Shown piece by piece: positions 49,480 through 59,671 of a stretch of 64,000 bases of DNA (positions within the stretch are counted from its first letter, which is position 1; every line of letters begins with the position of its first letter). The DNA is from Gnetum montanum. Its lineage: Eukaryota > Streptophyta > Gnetopsida > Gnetales > Gnetaceae. The stretch is from positions 226,293 through 290,292 of the forward strand of contig MNCI01001065.1 of NCBI GenBank assembly GCA_015680685.1, written 5' to 3'. Both the position numbers and the translations under genes were made by a program. Under the pieces are notes generated by a model, which had not been told where the DNA came from, did no database searches, and was given only the letters and a program-made list of their open reading frames with translations.

Positions 49480-49608
49480 TGTTTTTCATACATGAAATAA
49501 TATACAAGTACAAGAGTTAACTAGTTTCATTCATCTTAATTTACAATTCCTGTATAAATTTGAGTCAGAGTGGTTTCATAACAACACAAAATGATAAAAA
49601 GCTAAAAA
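49480..49608 (-). promoter_or_regulatory. Presumed 3' UTR of the antisense gene
   Basis: AT-rich sequence following the last in-phase stop of the antisense gene on the minus strand. I see no perfect AATAAA, so the end of the transcript cannot be fixed. Confidence 0.3.
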
Positions 49609-52539
49609 CTAAGCATCTGGGACGGGAGGATCGTCTCCTTTAGATCAGTTGGCAGCAGGGGCCTCTACTCCACTGGGGCTAGCTTCTTGGACATCGTCAC
49701 TACCTTCATCCTAAAAATACAAAAAGAACAATCAATGTAAGAATAAGAGAACGCCAAAAATTCAAACATTATTCAGCAAATCAATTTCATAATGACAAAA
49801 TGCTTACGATAGGAGATCCCCCTAAGCCAAATTCCAGTCGACGAAGGATTTCCTCTTTTGAGACACTAGTCCAATCTGTCCCATCAAGGCCTAGGTCAAC
49901 GTCTGCCAAGGCCTTTTCCTTGTCAACAGCCGACCAGGTAGGACGTTTTAGAGGGAATTCACCCACAGACACTTCCCCAGAAGCAATCGTAATCACCCTT
50001 GTAGGCGACTCCATCTCAACAGTTGTGTTTTGAGCGAAGGTATCAAAAGTAGAACGCAAACCCAAACCCTCCACAAACATTTCCAGTTGGCGTTTTTCAA
50101 CGGACACTTCCTTTAACGACTTCTTGCAATGATGTTTTTGGTTCTTTTCATCCTGGCCCCACTTGCGAACCTTGGAAGCGAAAGCTTTTCAATCTTGACA
50201 TTTGAGGTTCTGGAGATCTATTTGAGGTTTACGTTCCGCCATTCTCCGAGTTAGAGATGCATGACGATTGAGCAGATTCCAATACCTGGAATATGTGACC
50301 TCGGAGGTCAGCCAAGAACGATCACCGCTTAGTTTGGCCGAGGCGAACTCATACCGAGCCTTAAGATCGTCACGTTCAACTAATAACTCGGAGACTTCCT
50401 TTTCCTTTGCTTGAATCTGCAGCCACAACTGTTCGACAGAACGTCTACAAGTCCACAGTGACTTGGCGTTGTGCACAAGACCTTCTGCCACCTCCTCATA
50501 AACAGGTCTTAGCACCTGCTCCACTTCCCGGGAGAGTGTGGGTAAACTCTCTATGCTGATAGTCTCAGAAGGGTCCCACCTTAGTTTGGCACCTATGCAT
50601 ACGAAAAGGTTAAACGTTAAGACAACAACAACAAGGTGTGAAACTCTAAAACGGCAAACGATTCAAAAACGTTATACCTATTTTAGGGTGGACCTCCTGA
50701 ATTTGTTCAACAACTTCTTCTGCGATTCCAGCCACAAAATCCATCTTACTTGGAATTTCTGTCCAAGTAAATGGCCCACGGGTGCGGGACGAACTAACCT
50801 CCACGGTCCTCTCAGGGGGAACCGTTTTCATAGGTACGTCCAACCACATCGTCCTGGTTTCGCTGCCTTCGCCTAAAAAAATGAAAATATGAAAATAAAA
50901 TATCGTAGAAATGACAACTAATAGGGCAAGATGAAATAAGATAAAAAAGAAAACATACCATGCTCCTTGTCACCTTCTGGGGGATCACCTAAGTCCAGAT
51001 TTCCCTGAAGAAAGTTGCGGAACATTTGATCAACACCACCCTGGTCATCCAACGGCTCAGTTTCTGTTGTGTCTCCCTTCAACTCTTCTGTCCCTCCTCC
51101 TTGATCCTTCTCCACATTTTCCTCCTGACTGTTTCACTCTGTGTTAGTCTCCTCCTCTTCAGTAATAGTCTCTAACGCCTGCTTTCTCACTTCTCAAGTC
51201 AAGTCCGAAGGTATCAGTGGCATGTAAGCAATCAAAGTAAAAATTATGAACCAAACGAAAACAATAAAGCAATAAGTGTGCGAAGTCTACTAACCAGGCA
51301 TCTTGAATCGTATGCGCTTCACTCATGGCTCGTGCACGTTCGAGGCTTCCTCGGTTGAGCACTTGCGCTTTGTTAGCTTCCCCTTGGCCTTGCCAACGGT
51401 TTCTTTGATAACCCGCTCAGCCCTTCTCGCAGTAAAAGGCACATCATCTGGCTCTAATCCCAAACTATCACGAGTGTGAATTGAGGTCCCCGATGATCCT
51501 CCTGTCGTAATAGACACGGATTCATCAATTCCCTTAGGAGGGTCTTGGGACTCGGCAACTTCAAACAAGTGGTTGATCCACGGGCGGGATAGTTGACCCC
51601 GATCCCGTAAAACATACTTGTTGTCTACGCGAACTACTAGAAACTCAGCTAAGCGACGCAGGTAACCGAAAAAAAAGGCAAAGGTGAAGTGGGACTATGC
51701 CTCGACATTCGAGCGCAATTGCACTATCTCCTTATGCAGGCCCAATAGCAAAAATTGGGCCTAATTATAGCGCGCTCCGGTTTCTAGGATAGTTCACATG
51801 ATGCGTACAACTTCGACCCCAAGACTCCGCACCTGGGACAAGGATTTCGGGAATACTCGCGCCCTAAATAGGGGATACAGTTCATTCACCTCCTCAACTT
51901 TTGATTTCCCTTGCATTGGGAATCCCTTGGTACCCTTGGCCACGCCTAGCCAGTGCTCCAATTCACGAACCGTTTGGAGCTCTTTATGAGCCCTGTCTAA
52001 AGCTACATTTATACCATTTGCCGGTACACCAAATAAGTTCGAAAAGAATTCAAGCGACAGATGGAAAACGATCTTAACACTCTTAATTCGGGTGCTATAG
52101 TAGGAGACAGACTCATTGAAAGAATCAATGATCCCGATCATCTTCGCTATTGATACATCAGGGCTCGGGGTCATAAAAAGCTCCATGAGGCCAACATTGT
52201 CTAAGAAATGGACAATGGATGGTGAGGCATGGGTACGCAACCATTTTCGAGCCTTATTCACCTCCCCGAACTTCATTGACAGGGTGGTTTCAATTCGCCC
52301 CATTGTGACAGGGTCCCCGCCAGGAGGTACGTTAACTGCAAATACAATTCAAAATCATCATATCAGTATAACCCCCGGTAATTGAATAAATACATTCGCA
52401 CATCTAGGAAATGTTGTCATTTATCGTCAGTGGTGGACTTGGATGTGCTGCCTGAACCAGAGTCACGAGGGAAGACTGGCCCTTGGTTTGACCAATCTTT
52501 ATCCAGCCATCCACGAGTTTGGCACATTGCCAACGCTCT

Positions 52540-53217
52540 AGAGAACCGTTTGTGAAAATAGACGATATCACCCTTCGTTTGAGCTCATACAGCTTTACGA
52601 AGGGTGGGACCTGCCATAAATGCCTCTAGAGTGGTACGAGCTAAAGCAAACCCATCATCCTCAACACATATTCCGTCTGCATTAACTTTAGGCCTATAAA
52701 CGAATGGATGTCAAAACTGAGGCAAATGCCAAATGGCGAAAAGAAACAATAAACTTAAACGGTCCTACTTGCCCACCGGTACACTGTGCTAGGAGGGTTC
52801 TGGAACAGCATGTGCACACGCGTGGCTAAAAATAAGGTGTTGTCGAGGTAGTCCTGCCCTCGCGGCAATCGGGCCCACGCCTGCGCCAACGGGTGGGTGG
52901 ACCTGGGCCCGCGGGAAGAACCGTCCTCATTCGTAAGTTGCCCCTCGTCGATGTCTTCCATGAAGACAACAACACCCTCCACGGCTCTTGGCAGCATTGC
53001 CTCAAGCACGCTCCGTGCCACCAGCTCACTTAGGTGCGACCAGATAACCACTTCAAAATTGTCTAGTATGAAGGGCAGGAATTCACACGCACCTTCTCTA
53101 AACCAGACCCCGTTGTGGTCCACAGTTAGGTCCGGGGTAGGCTCATCTACCTCAATGGGACCAAACCATGTTAGCACCTCAACAAGCTCAACCATGAGGA
53201 GAAAAGGCTTAGTGTCC
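52540..53217 (-). other. FCP1/NIF-like HAD phosphatase domain, catalytic residues lost (exons 2-3)
   Basis: The known family has a first motif with two Asps, an (R)PG..EFL..(L)..FEVGIWS block, a LL(I/L)DDSP block and a NPP.T.I/Y end. Here I see FLLMVELVEVL where the first motif should be, then REGACEFLPFILDNFEVVIWSH, then NTLFLATRVHMLFQNPPSTVYR crossing the exon 2-3 border, then an acidic stretch and TLEAFMAG. Order and spacing match, but the nucleophile Asp pair and the DD of the third motif are replaced. If correct, it is a non-catalytic (binding) version. A chance resemblance is possible. Confidence 0.55.
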
Positions 53218-53220
53218 CTA

Positions 53221-53980
53221 CAAACAACCAAAGTACCAACGCAAAATCAGCCATGCATCAAAACGACACAAAAAAAAATAAAGTTCATATCGCAGACCGA
53301 CACTTAGAAAAATTTCCTAACTGTTTACGCTCGGTGTATACGCTGTTAAAATCTATTATCGCTCGGTGTATACGCTGCTAAACCTAGCGTATACGCTGTC
53401 AAAATTTGTTTACGCTCGGCGTATACGCTGCCTGACCCGGCGTATACGCTAACAACCAACTGTTTACGCTGTCACTTGAACCTCTTACGCTTAGCGTATA
53501 CGTTGAAGAAACCCTTAGTGTATACGCCACAGAAGCTGTCAGCGTAAACAGTCTATGCTAAACACTGAACAAACAGTTTACAGGAAAACAGCTTTACGCT
53601 GAACCATACTTAAAAAGACTGAATTGATTCACGCTCAGCGTATACGCTGAAGAAACCTTCAGCGTATACACCGTACAGCCTTCAGCGTATACACTGGTAC
53701 AATCGTCTATGCTTCGTGCAAGAAAAAGTGATTACGCTGTGCATTGAAAACAAATTATGCTATGACAGTCTACGCTATTAAGACTTTACGCTAACTCCTT
53801 ACGCTCAGTGTATACACCAAAAGCCTCTACGCTAACTCTTTACGCTCGGCGTATACGCCGAAACCCTCTATGCTAACTCTTTACGCTTGGCATATACCCC
53901 GAGGCCCTCTACGCGACTGTCTACGCTACGAAACATGCACAAGTAAAAAAATAATCAACAGAGATAGAATCATAGCCTAC
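53221..53980 (-). repeat. Intron 1 of the antisense gene, full of GCGTATACGC palindromes
   Basis: Runs from donor GT at 53980-53979 to acceptor AG at 53219-53218. Across most of its length it holds imperfect tandem units of T(T/C)TACGCT(C/G) with AGCGTATACGCT cores, matching the repeats of the LTRs and leader. This ties the antisense gene's first intron to the element's own control sequence. Confidence 0.75.
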
Positions 53981-54300
53981 CTACGTGACGATCCAAGCCA
54001 CGATGGAATCCTTGGCCTAGGCAAGCACTACAGCATGGCTTCGCTCTGCTCTGCGAAGGTCAAGTTAGGACCCTTCCTCCCCTGCCCTTCCACTTCCATG
54101 CCTTTGCCCATCTCAGCGTCTACATTGGGATCGACAACTTACGCTGAGGGTTGAAACTTTGTATGCCTACGCTTGACCTTCTATGCTCTACGTCTACGCT
54201 AGGGTTTGGGTTTACGCTTATGCTGGGTTTCGCAGTTTACGCTTACGCTCGCTTAGATGTTACGCCCTGAAATGCAATGTTACAAATGATGCCCCCCTCC

Positions 54301-54310
54301 CTTTATATAG
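54301..54310 (-). promoter_or_regulatory. TATA box of the antisense gene
   Basis: CTATATAAAG on the minus strand. A start about 30 bases on, near 54270, would leave a leader of about 160 nt before the ATG at 54111. A tiny ATG-TAG frame precedes the main start in that leader. Confidence 0.55.
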
Positions 54311-54514
54311 CACTCCGCCGTCACTGCCGCTGCTGCTGATGCCGCTGCCTCGCGGTTTGCCATTTTTGCCTCATTTTGCCTTTTTTTGCTTATTTTTAAC
54401 TAAAAACTGCTCAAAAAATATAAAATATATATATATTTTTCAAATAAAACAAAATTACTACATCCCACTTCCCTTGTGAACCCCATTTCCAATGTTTACG
54501 TCGAACATTCCAAT

Positions 54515-54790
54515 GAAAACAACGTTACGGCCCGGTACGGCCTTAAACTGCCGATACGGCCCGGTACGGCTTTAAATTGCCGATACGGCCCGGTACGGCC
54601 TTAAACTACTGTTACGGCTCAGTAAGGCCTTAAACTACCACCTGCGGATTACATTACGGCCCGGTACAGCCTTAAACTACCATTATGGCCTAGTAAGACC
54701 CTAAACTGCCATACATACGAACCCCCTACGGCCCGGTAAGGTGTTAAACTGCCATGCGTCCCGGTGTGACGATAAACCACCATCATGCAT
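54515..54790. repeat. TTAAACT array 2 (before RT)
   Basis: About nine imperfect units of roughly 30 bp built on TACGGCCCGGTACGGCCTTAAACT. It shares the (C)TTAAACT core with arrays 1 and 3 but has its own GGCCCGG lead. Confidence 0.8.
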
Positions 54791-54840
54791 GTACACACAC
54801 TTTAAATTACCGAAGGACATAAAATGATACCCATTAGCTC

Positions 54841-55954
54841 ATCCTGCTCTCCGTTCATTGGCAGGAGCAAGCCTGATGGATTGCCAGCACTTAGCTGTGC
54901 CATTAATCATTGATGGACCATATGGCAAAGTTATAAGGGACATCGACATAAACCTCATCCACTTAAGTTCATCAACAGACGATGCAGTCATAGCCTCAAC
55001 ACAGCAGACGATAGACAACTACAAAGGTATGACAAAACCTCTTGACATAGAAGCCGAGAATATCACCGAATACCCGTTGACCGAAACCCCCATCACCATG
55101 CCCGATAATATTAAAATTAAGCACATTACTACAACCCCAACTGGCCAAAGACATTGAGGAAAAACATAAAAGCATTCGCTTGGTCTTACACGGACATGCT
55201 CGAGCTAGACCCCCAAATCATCCAGCACAACATCATCCTTGATCCAAAATTGAGACCCGTAAAACAAAAGGCACGAAAGGTTAAACCCGAGGTGGCATTG
55301 GCAGTTCGTAGTGAGATCACCAAACTTTATCAGGCTGGTTTCATTCAAGCCGTCGATTACGCCGAATGGGTATCCAACATGGTCATTGTCCTGAAAAAGA
55401 ACGAAAGCATTCACTTATGTATTGACTTCTGGGATCTCAACGTCGCAACCATAAAAGATGATTTTCCCCTACCCAGCATTGATCAACTTGTCGACTCGAC
55501 CGCTGGGCATGCCTTATTATCTTTTATGGATGGCTTCTCGGGATATAACCAGATACGTATTAACCCAGAGCATCAGCTCCGAACTACCTTCATGACACCA
55601 TGGGGAACCTTTTGCTATACAATGATGCCCTTTGGTCTCAAAAACACTGGGGCCACGTATCAAAGGACGATGACATTCATCTTTAGCGATTACATATTAC
55701 ACTCGCTCAATGACTACGTGGACGACATCGTGGTTAAATCAAAAACATCACAACAACATGTACAAGACCTTCACTTGGTGTTAAAATGCTGTTTAAAATA
55801 TGAGTTGAGACTTAAGCCAAAGAAATGTGTCTTTGGAGTCAAAACAGGCAAAATGCTTGGGTTCATAGCCTCAGAAGCAGGGATACGGGTAGACCCTGAT
55901 ATGGTTAAGGCCATAACAAACCTAAAATCACCTGGCAACCTTACTGAACTTTGA
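54841..55954 (+). pseudogene. Reverse transcriptase
   Basis: A short N-terminal frame (54858-55157) leads, with a frame break near 55150, into the RT frame 55154-55954. RT copies the element's RNA into DNA in the virus-like particle. Landmarks by residue of that frame: FAWSYTDMLELDP (8-20), HLCIDFWDLN (88-95), LLSFMDGFSGYNQI (121-134, with Asp 126 catalytic), MPFGLKNTGATYQR (158-171) and YVDDIV (188-193). The expected catalytic Asps are all present. A TGA at 55952 interrupts the end, and the same frame then continues toward RNase H. Confidence 0.9.
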
Positions 55955-56330
55955 GGTCTACAAGGTAGACTCCAATTCATCAGAAGGTTCATAGAAAAAC
56001 TAACAGACAAATTAAAACCTAGGAATCACTTGTTGCGCAAGAACGTGCATTTTGAATGGACTCCGAAATGCCAAGAAGCATTCGATAATATCAAAATGGC
56101 ACTTACCCGACTACCCACGGTTTATCCACCTCAAAACGATAAACCNNNNNNNNNNNNNNNNNNNNNNNNNNNNNNNNNTGCAAGGATAATGTGCTCAGAG
56201 CCATCACAGGAAACATTTACGAGATGAGTCGGATAGCACGTTGGAAAGCCATGATAGCTGAGTTTGACCTACATTACATAGTGCAGTCATCAGTTAAGGG
56301 TCAAGCCATAGTAAATCAAATGACTACATC
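55955..56330 (+). pseudogene. First RNase H region, core lost in an assembly gap
   Basis: Directly follows RT. Before the gap the frame reads FEWTPKCQEAFDNIKMALTRLPTVYPP, the usual entry to the gypsy RNase H. The 33 Ns (56146-56178) come next. After the gap, in another frame, comes ITGNIYEMSRIARWKAMIAEFDLHYI, the exit of that domain. About 100 or more residues of core are missing between them, so the gap is probably larger than 33 bases or the element has a deletion. Confidence 0.75.
56146..56178. other. Assembly gap, 33 N
   Basis: A run of Ns inside the RNase H coding region. The missing protein length suggests several hundred bases are absent. Confidence 0.95.
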
Positions 56331-56399
56331 ACCAACACACGATCAAGCGACAATAGAGCCAGAATTCCCGGATGAGAATATAAGCACAATAGACATAGT

Positions 56400-56991
56400 G
56401 CCCGATGACTATGACGTCGTCCTGAACTTTGATGGAGCATCTACCTCTTGAAGGGGAAGTGCTGCCGCTATCCTCACCTATCCCTCTGGGGAGATCAGAC
56501 CCTTTGCTTATCGTTTCAATTTTCGTTGTACCAATAACATAGCAGAGTATGAAGGTCTCCTTAGAGGTCTCGCAGCAGCACGGGCTTCAGACATCACACG
56601 GCTTGTGGTCAGAGGAGACTTGTAACTGGTCTTAAACCAAGTCACAGATGTTTATACCTGTAAAGCCTAACACTTACAACCATATTGTGACTTGGCAAAA
56701 CACCTAATGAGGCAATTCGAAAACATCGATGTGCAACACATCTCCAGAAATGATAATACCATCGCAGATGCATTAGCCACATTAGCACTAAATATATCGC
56801 CAGACATGTTCCACACATTGCCAAGCTCCGTAATTAGTTGTGCTGAACCAATAACTGATACTCTTGACACATTGCCAATCACATTTGTTAGTACAACACA
56901 CGCGATAGAATGGTATGATGACATAAAAGAGTACCTTCTATGGGGCGAAACCCCGCAACACCTAACGAATGCACAAAAGGATGCAGTATGA
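56400..56991 (+). pseudogene. Second RNase H-like domain (plant/archaeal type)
   Basis: After the first RNase H exit a second domain reads LNFDGAS (Asp at 56431), then after a TGA stop RGSAAAILTYPSGEIRPF, CTNNIAEYEGLLRGLAAA, and VVRGDL. It then has two TAA stops, and HISRNDNTIADALATLA. The order DG..., (N)NxAEYE, RGD and N..AD(A) matches the extra RNase H known from plant Tat-group elements. All four acidic positions are visible, but three in-frame stops break it. Confidence 0.8.
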
Positions 56992-57089
56992 AAACGTTCT
57001 AGGCAATACGCACTAGTAGGGGACACCTTGTGCTGCTGATCCTACGAAGGCATATTGCTAACATGCGTTGGTAGTGCTGATACCCAAAC

Positions 57090-58149
57090 CATCGTCGAAT
57101 AGGTACATGAGGGACTATGCAGAGGACACATAGCGCCAAAAGCCATGGCAACAAAGATAAGATGCTTAGGCTACTATTGGCCACACATGGAGTACGACTG
57201 TTTGTCCAAGGCCAAGACATGTACTACCTACCAAAAACACAGTAATCTAATCCATGTCCCACCAAATGAGTTGCATACGGCGCAAATCGCATGGTCCTTT
57301 CAAAAGTGGGGGTTGGACCTTATTGGCCCAATAACACCCTCATCTTCTACGGGGCATAGTTTTATTATAACTGCAACAGAATACTTCACGAAGTGGGTAG
57401 AAGCTGCTCTCCTTCGAAAAACTACATCTAAACACGTATGCAATTTCATTCTCCAAAACATTGTAACCTGCTTTGGCATTCCCATGACAATCATCACTGA
57501 CAATGGGCTACAATTTAGCAGTGCTGAGACTAAAACCTTTTGTGAAAGTCTAGGGATCAAACACTCGTTTTCATCCCCTTACTATCCTCAGAGCAATGGG
57601 CAAGCAGAGGCAACAAACAAAACGATTATTACAATACTCAAAAGGATGCTTACCTAAAGCAAGCGAAGATGGCATGAACAATTGGTATACGCATTGTGGG
57701 CATACCGTACTACACATCGGACTTCAACGAGTAAAACGCCATATAGTCTTGTTTATGGTTCAGAAGCTGTTTTACCTCTGGAATTGTAGGTACCATCTTT
57801 AAGGATCACACTTTTTGGACTCCTCAATGAAGGACAAAACAATGATCTGCGCATCATTGACTTGGACTCGGTGGAGGAGGAACGCATACGTGCGCTTGAT
57901 CAGATCGAATGGTACCAAAAACAACAACGGCAATGACATCGGCATGACATTCATAAGCAACCTATCAAAGAAGGCGACCTTGTACTTAAAGCCGTTCGAG
58001 AACACCCAGACAAACTCTCAGCCAATTGGGAAGGGCCTTACTTGGTCACTAAAGCATTTGACAACAGAGCGTTTAAGCTAGCTGATATGGAAGGAAATGA
58101 GTTTGCGAATGCAACCAATCAATTGTTCCTAAAACCGTTCTATACTTGA
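57090..58149 (+). pseudogene. Integrase
   Basis: Joins the DNA copy to the genome. The zinc-binding start (HEGLCRGHIAPK...KTCTTYQKH) lacks the second Cys, having Tyr instead. The core frame begins at 57145 and carries D58 (GLDLIGP), D119 (TDNG) and E155 (NGQAEATNK). D119 and E155 have 35 residues between them, as in the D,D35E family. After TAA at 57655 the frame runs on past two more stops to the C-terminal barrel (EGDLVLKAVREHPDKLSANWEGPYLVTKAF) and TGA at 58147-58149. The damage is point stops, not shifts. Confidence 0.9.
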
Positions 58150-58620
58150 AAACAAGCTCAGGTACGTGCGAGTCCTGGGGTCACAACTTTAAACTGATAC
58201 CACAAAAGAGTCCTGGGGTCACGACTTTAAACTGATACCATAGAAGAGTCATGAGGTCACGACTTTAAACTGATACCACAGAAGAGTTCTGGGGTCACGA
58301 ATATAAACTGATACCACAGAACAGTCCTGGATTATGACGATAAACTGATACCATAGCCTGTCCCGGCATCACAACGGTAAACTGATACCACATAGTGTCC
58401 GCAATGATGATAAACTAGCACCCATCCAACACGACAGTAAACTACCATCGTTGCATTCACCAGAGTCCGCTAAGACTATAAACTGGTTTGCCTCTTCATG
58501 GTCCGCTAAGACTAGAAACTAGCAACGTAACGTCCGCCACGACGCTAAACGGGCAATGTCCAATGGGTTATAACATAAAACTAACCCATGATAGTCTGCT
58601 AAGACTATAAACTAGTAACT
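58150..58620. repeat. TTAAACT array 3 (after integrase)
   Basis: About 15 imperfect units. The first six are about 39 bp of the form GAGTCCTGGGGTCACGACTTTAAACTGATACCACA (described in parts: GTCCTGGGGTCACGAC, TTTAAACTGATACCA). The later ones are shorter, of the type GTCCGCTAAGACTATAAACT. It sits in the 3' untranslated part of the element. Tandem arrays at this place are known for Tat/Ogre-type elements. Confidence 0.8.
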
Positions 58621-59656
58621 CCATCTCTGGTTCTTCAATCTGCGGCCACATTCAAGCTTCATCAGAATCACTGCATTGCTCGCCATCAGACGATCTTACC
58701 AACGTTGCTGCCATTCATTTACAGTGCTTGAAATCTCCTCCAATGTCTTTGTTCCATCTGTAGCTGTTTAAGTCTAAGCTTGCTTATTCACTTATGGTTT
58801 TCTTGTCTCCTTAGAGTTATGTTTGTAGGATGACGCTCAGAGGTATTCGCACAAGAATGCATTTCATCATAAGCAGTAAGATGAGGCAATGTTCCCAGCT
58901 CACGTGGCAATACTAAATCAAGCCGTCCACTAGTACATCCCCATTTCCTAGTACATTCCTTATCTACTCACTGACACACTCCACTTAGCCACATGTCTGA
59001 TACACCCATTACACTCAAACCTTTGAGCATACCGTTGCACACTGTAACACCTTTGAGTAGTCGCAACAAACGATGTAGCACTTGAACATGAGTATAAGAT
59101 CAAAAAATTTTCTTCTTAAAAAAAATCAAGACCCTTGGCACTTCCCATATAAGCCCCAGGCGGGAAGGCAGTTGTCTTGGAACCAAGTACTCATGTCAAA
59201 AAACACTCAAGAAACATCCAATCACATGGCTTTGGCTCTTCGCCAATAGTCTTCCCAAATAAGGGTCCTGTTCCTCCAAAGAATGCAATGCATCACCACG
59301 TGGCTTTGGTCTCGCCAACAAATCCTCTTGACACTAACCAAGAGCCTTGTTCCGTCAAAGGATGCACATCGCATGTCTAGATTCCGAGTTTGCTAAATAG
59401 TGGCTATTGACAAGGATCAGCATGACACACACCAGAGCATCCCCTTTACCAAGTACAATTTCTTGGCCAGTTCCCAATCCCCACAATCTCCATTTCCCCA
59501 TCCAGATACAAATTTTACGCTTCTTAATCCCATGTACTACTAAACACGGTGCGATGACGTCTAGTTAGGTGGCAACGGACAAAGTCTTTATCAAGGTGCT
59601 TGTGGTGTTTTGCACTTCTTTGTCGACACTTCTCGGATTGATTCATCCAAGCGTCA
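58621..59656 (+). other. 3' untranslated part of the Ty3/gypsy element
   Basis: No coding sequence seen between the third array and the purine tract. Short frames lack motifs. A pair of TCACATGGCTTTGG / CACGTGGCTTTGG segments near 59221 and 59297 suggests a small duplication. Confidence 0.5.
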
Positions 59657-59671
59657 ACAAAGAGGGGCCAA
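59657..59671 (+). other. Polypurine tract
   Basis: AACAAAGAGGGGCCAA directly before the TG of the 3' LTR. Purine-rich, as needed to prime plus-strand DNA. Confidence 0.85.

Larger units (their letters stand above)
49609..54111 (-). pseudogene. Eight-exon antisense gene inside the Ty3/gypsy element
   Basis: On the minus strand eight exons join in phase through GT-AG introns: 54111-53981, 53217-52777, 52693-52458, 52335-51295, 51192-50959, 50872-50678, 50592-49808 and 49710-49609. They add up to 3,165 nt, 1,054 codons plus stop. Donors include GTAGGC, GTGGGC, GTATGT and GTAAGC, and acceptors TTTGTAG, TTGCAG and TTTTTAG. Start context GAGATGG is favourable. Residues about 46-265 look like an FCP1/NIF-type HAD phosphatase without its catalytic Asps. 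Residues 270-616 (exon 4) are unrecognised, with a HLSLEFFSNLFGVP segment. Exon 5 is acidic. Exon 7 holds a Lys/Glu-rich helical stretch (QAKEKEVSELLVERDDLKAR). There is no signal peptide or membrane span. Nine in-frame stops (three TAG, six TGA) and no frameshift. Function unknown. I rate the gene structure higher than any role. Confidence 0.8.

Noticed and set aside
52897-53307. Plus-strand open frame of 136 codons
   Set aside because: It is the shadow of antisense exon 2 and is Ser/Thr-rich without motifs.
49609-54111. Reading the antisense gene as an envelope-like gene of the element
   Set aside because: Env-like genes are on the sense strand after integrase, and this protein shows no signal peptide or membrane span.
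58150-58620. Regular repeats with variable spacers that look like a CRISPR array
   Set aside because: Units vary in length and sequence, the DNA is plant retroelement 3' UTR, and there are no associated genes.
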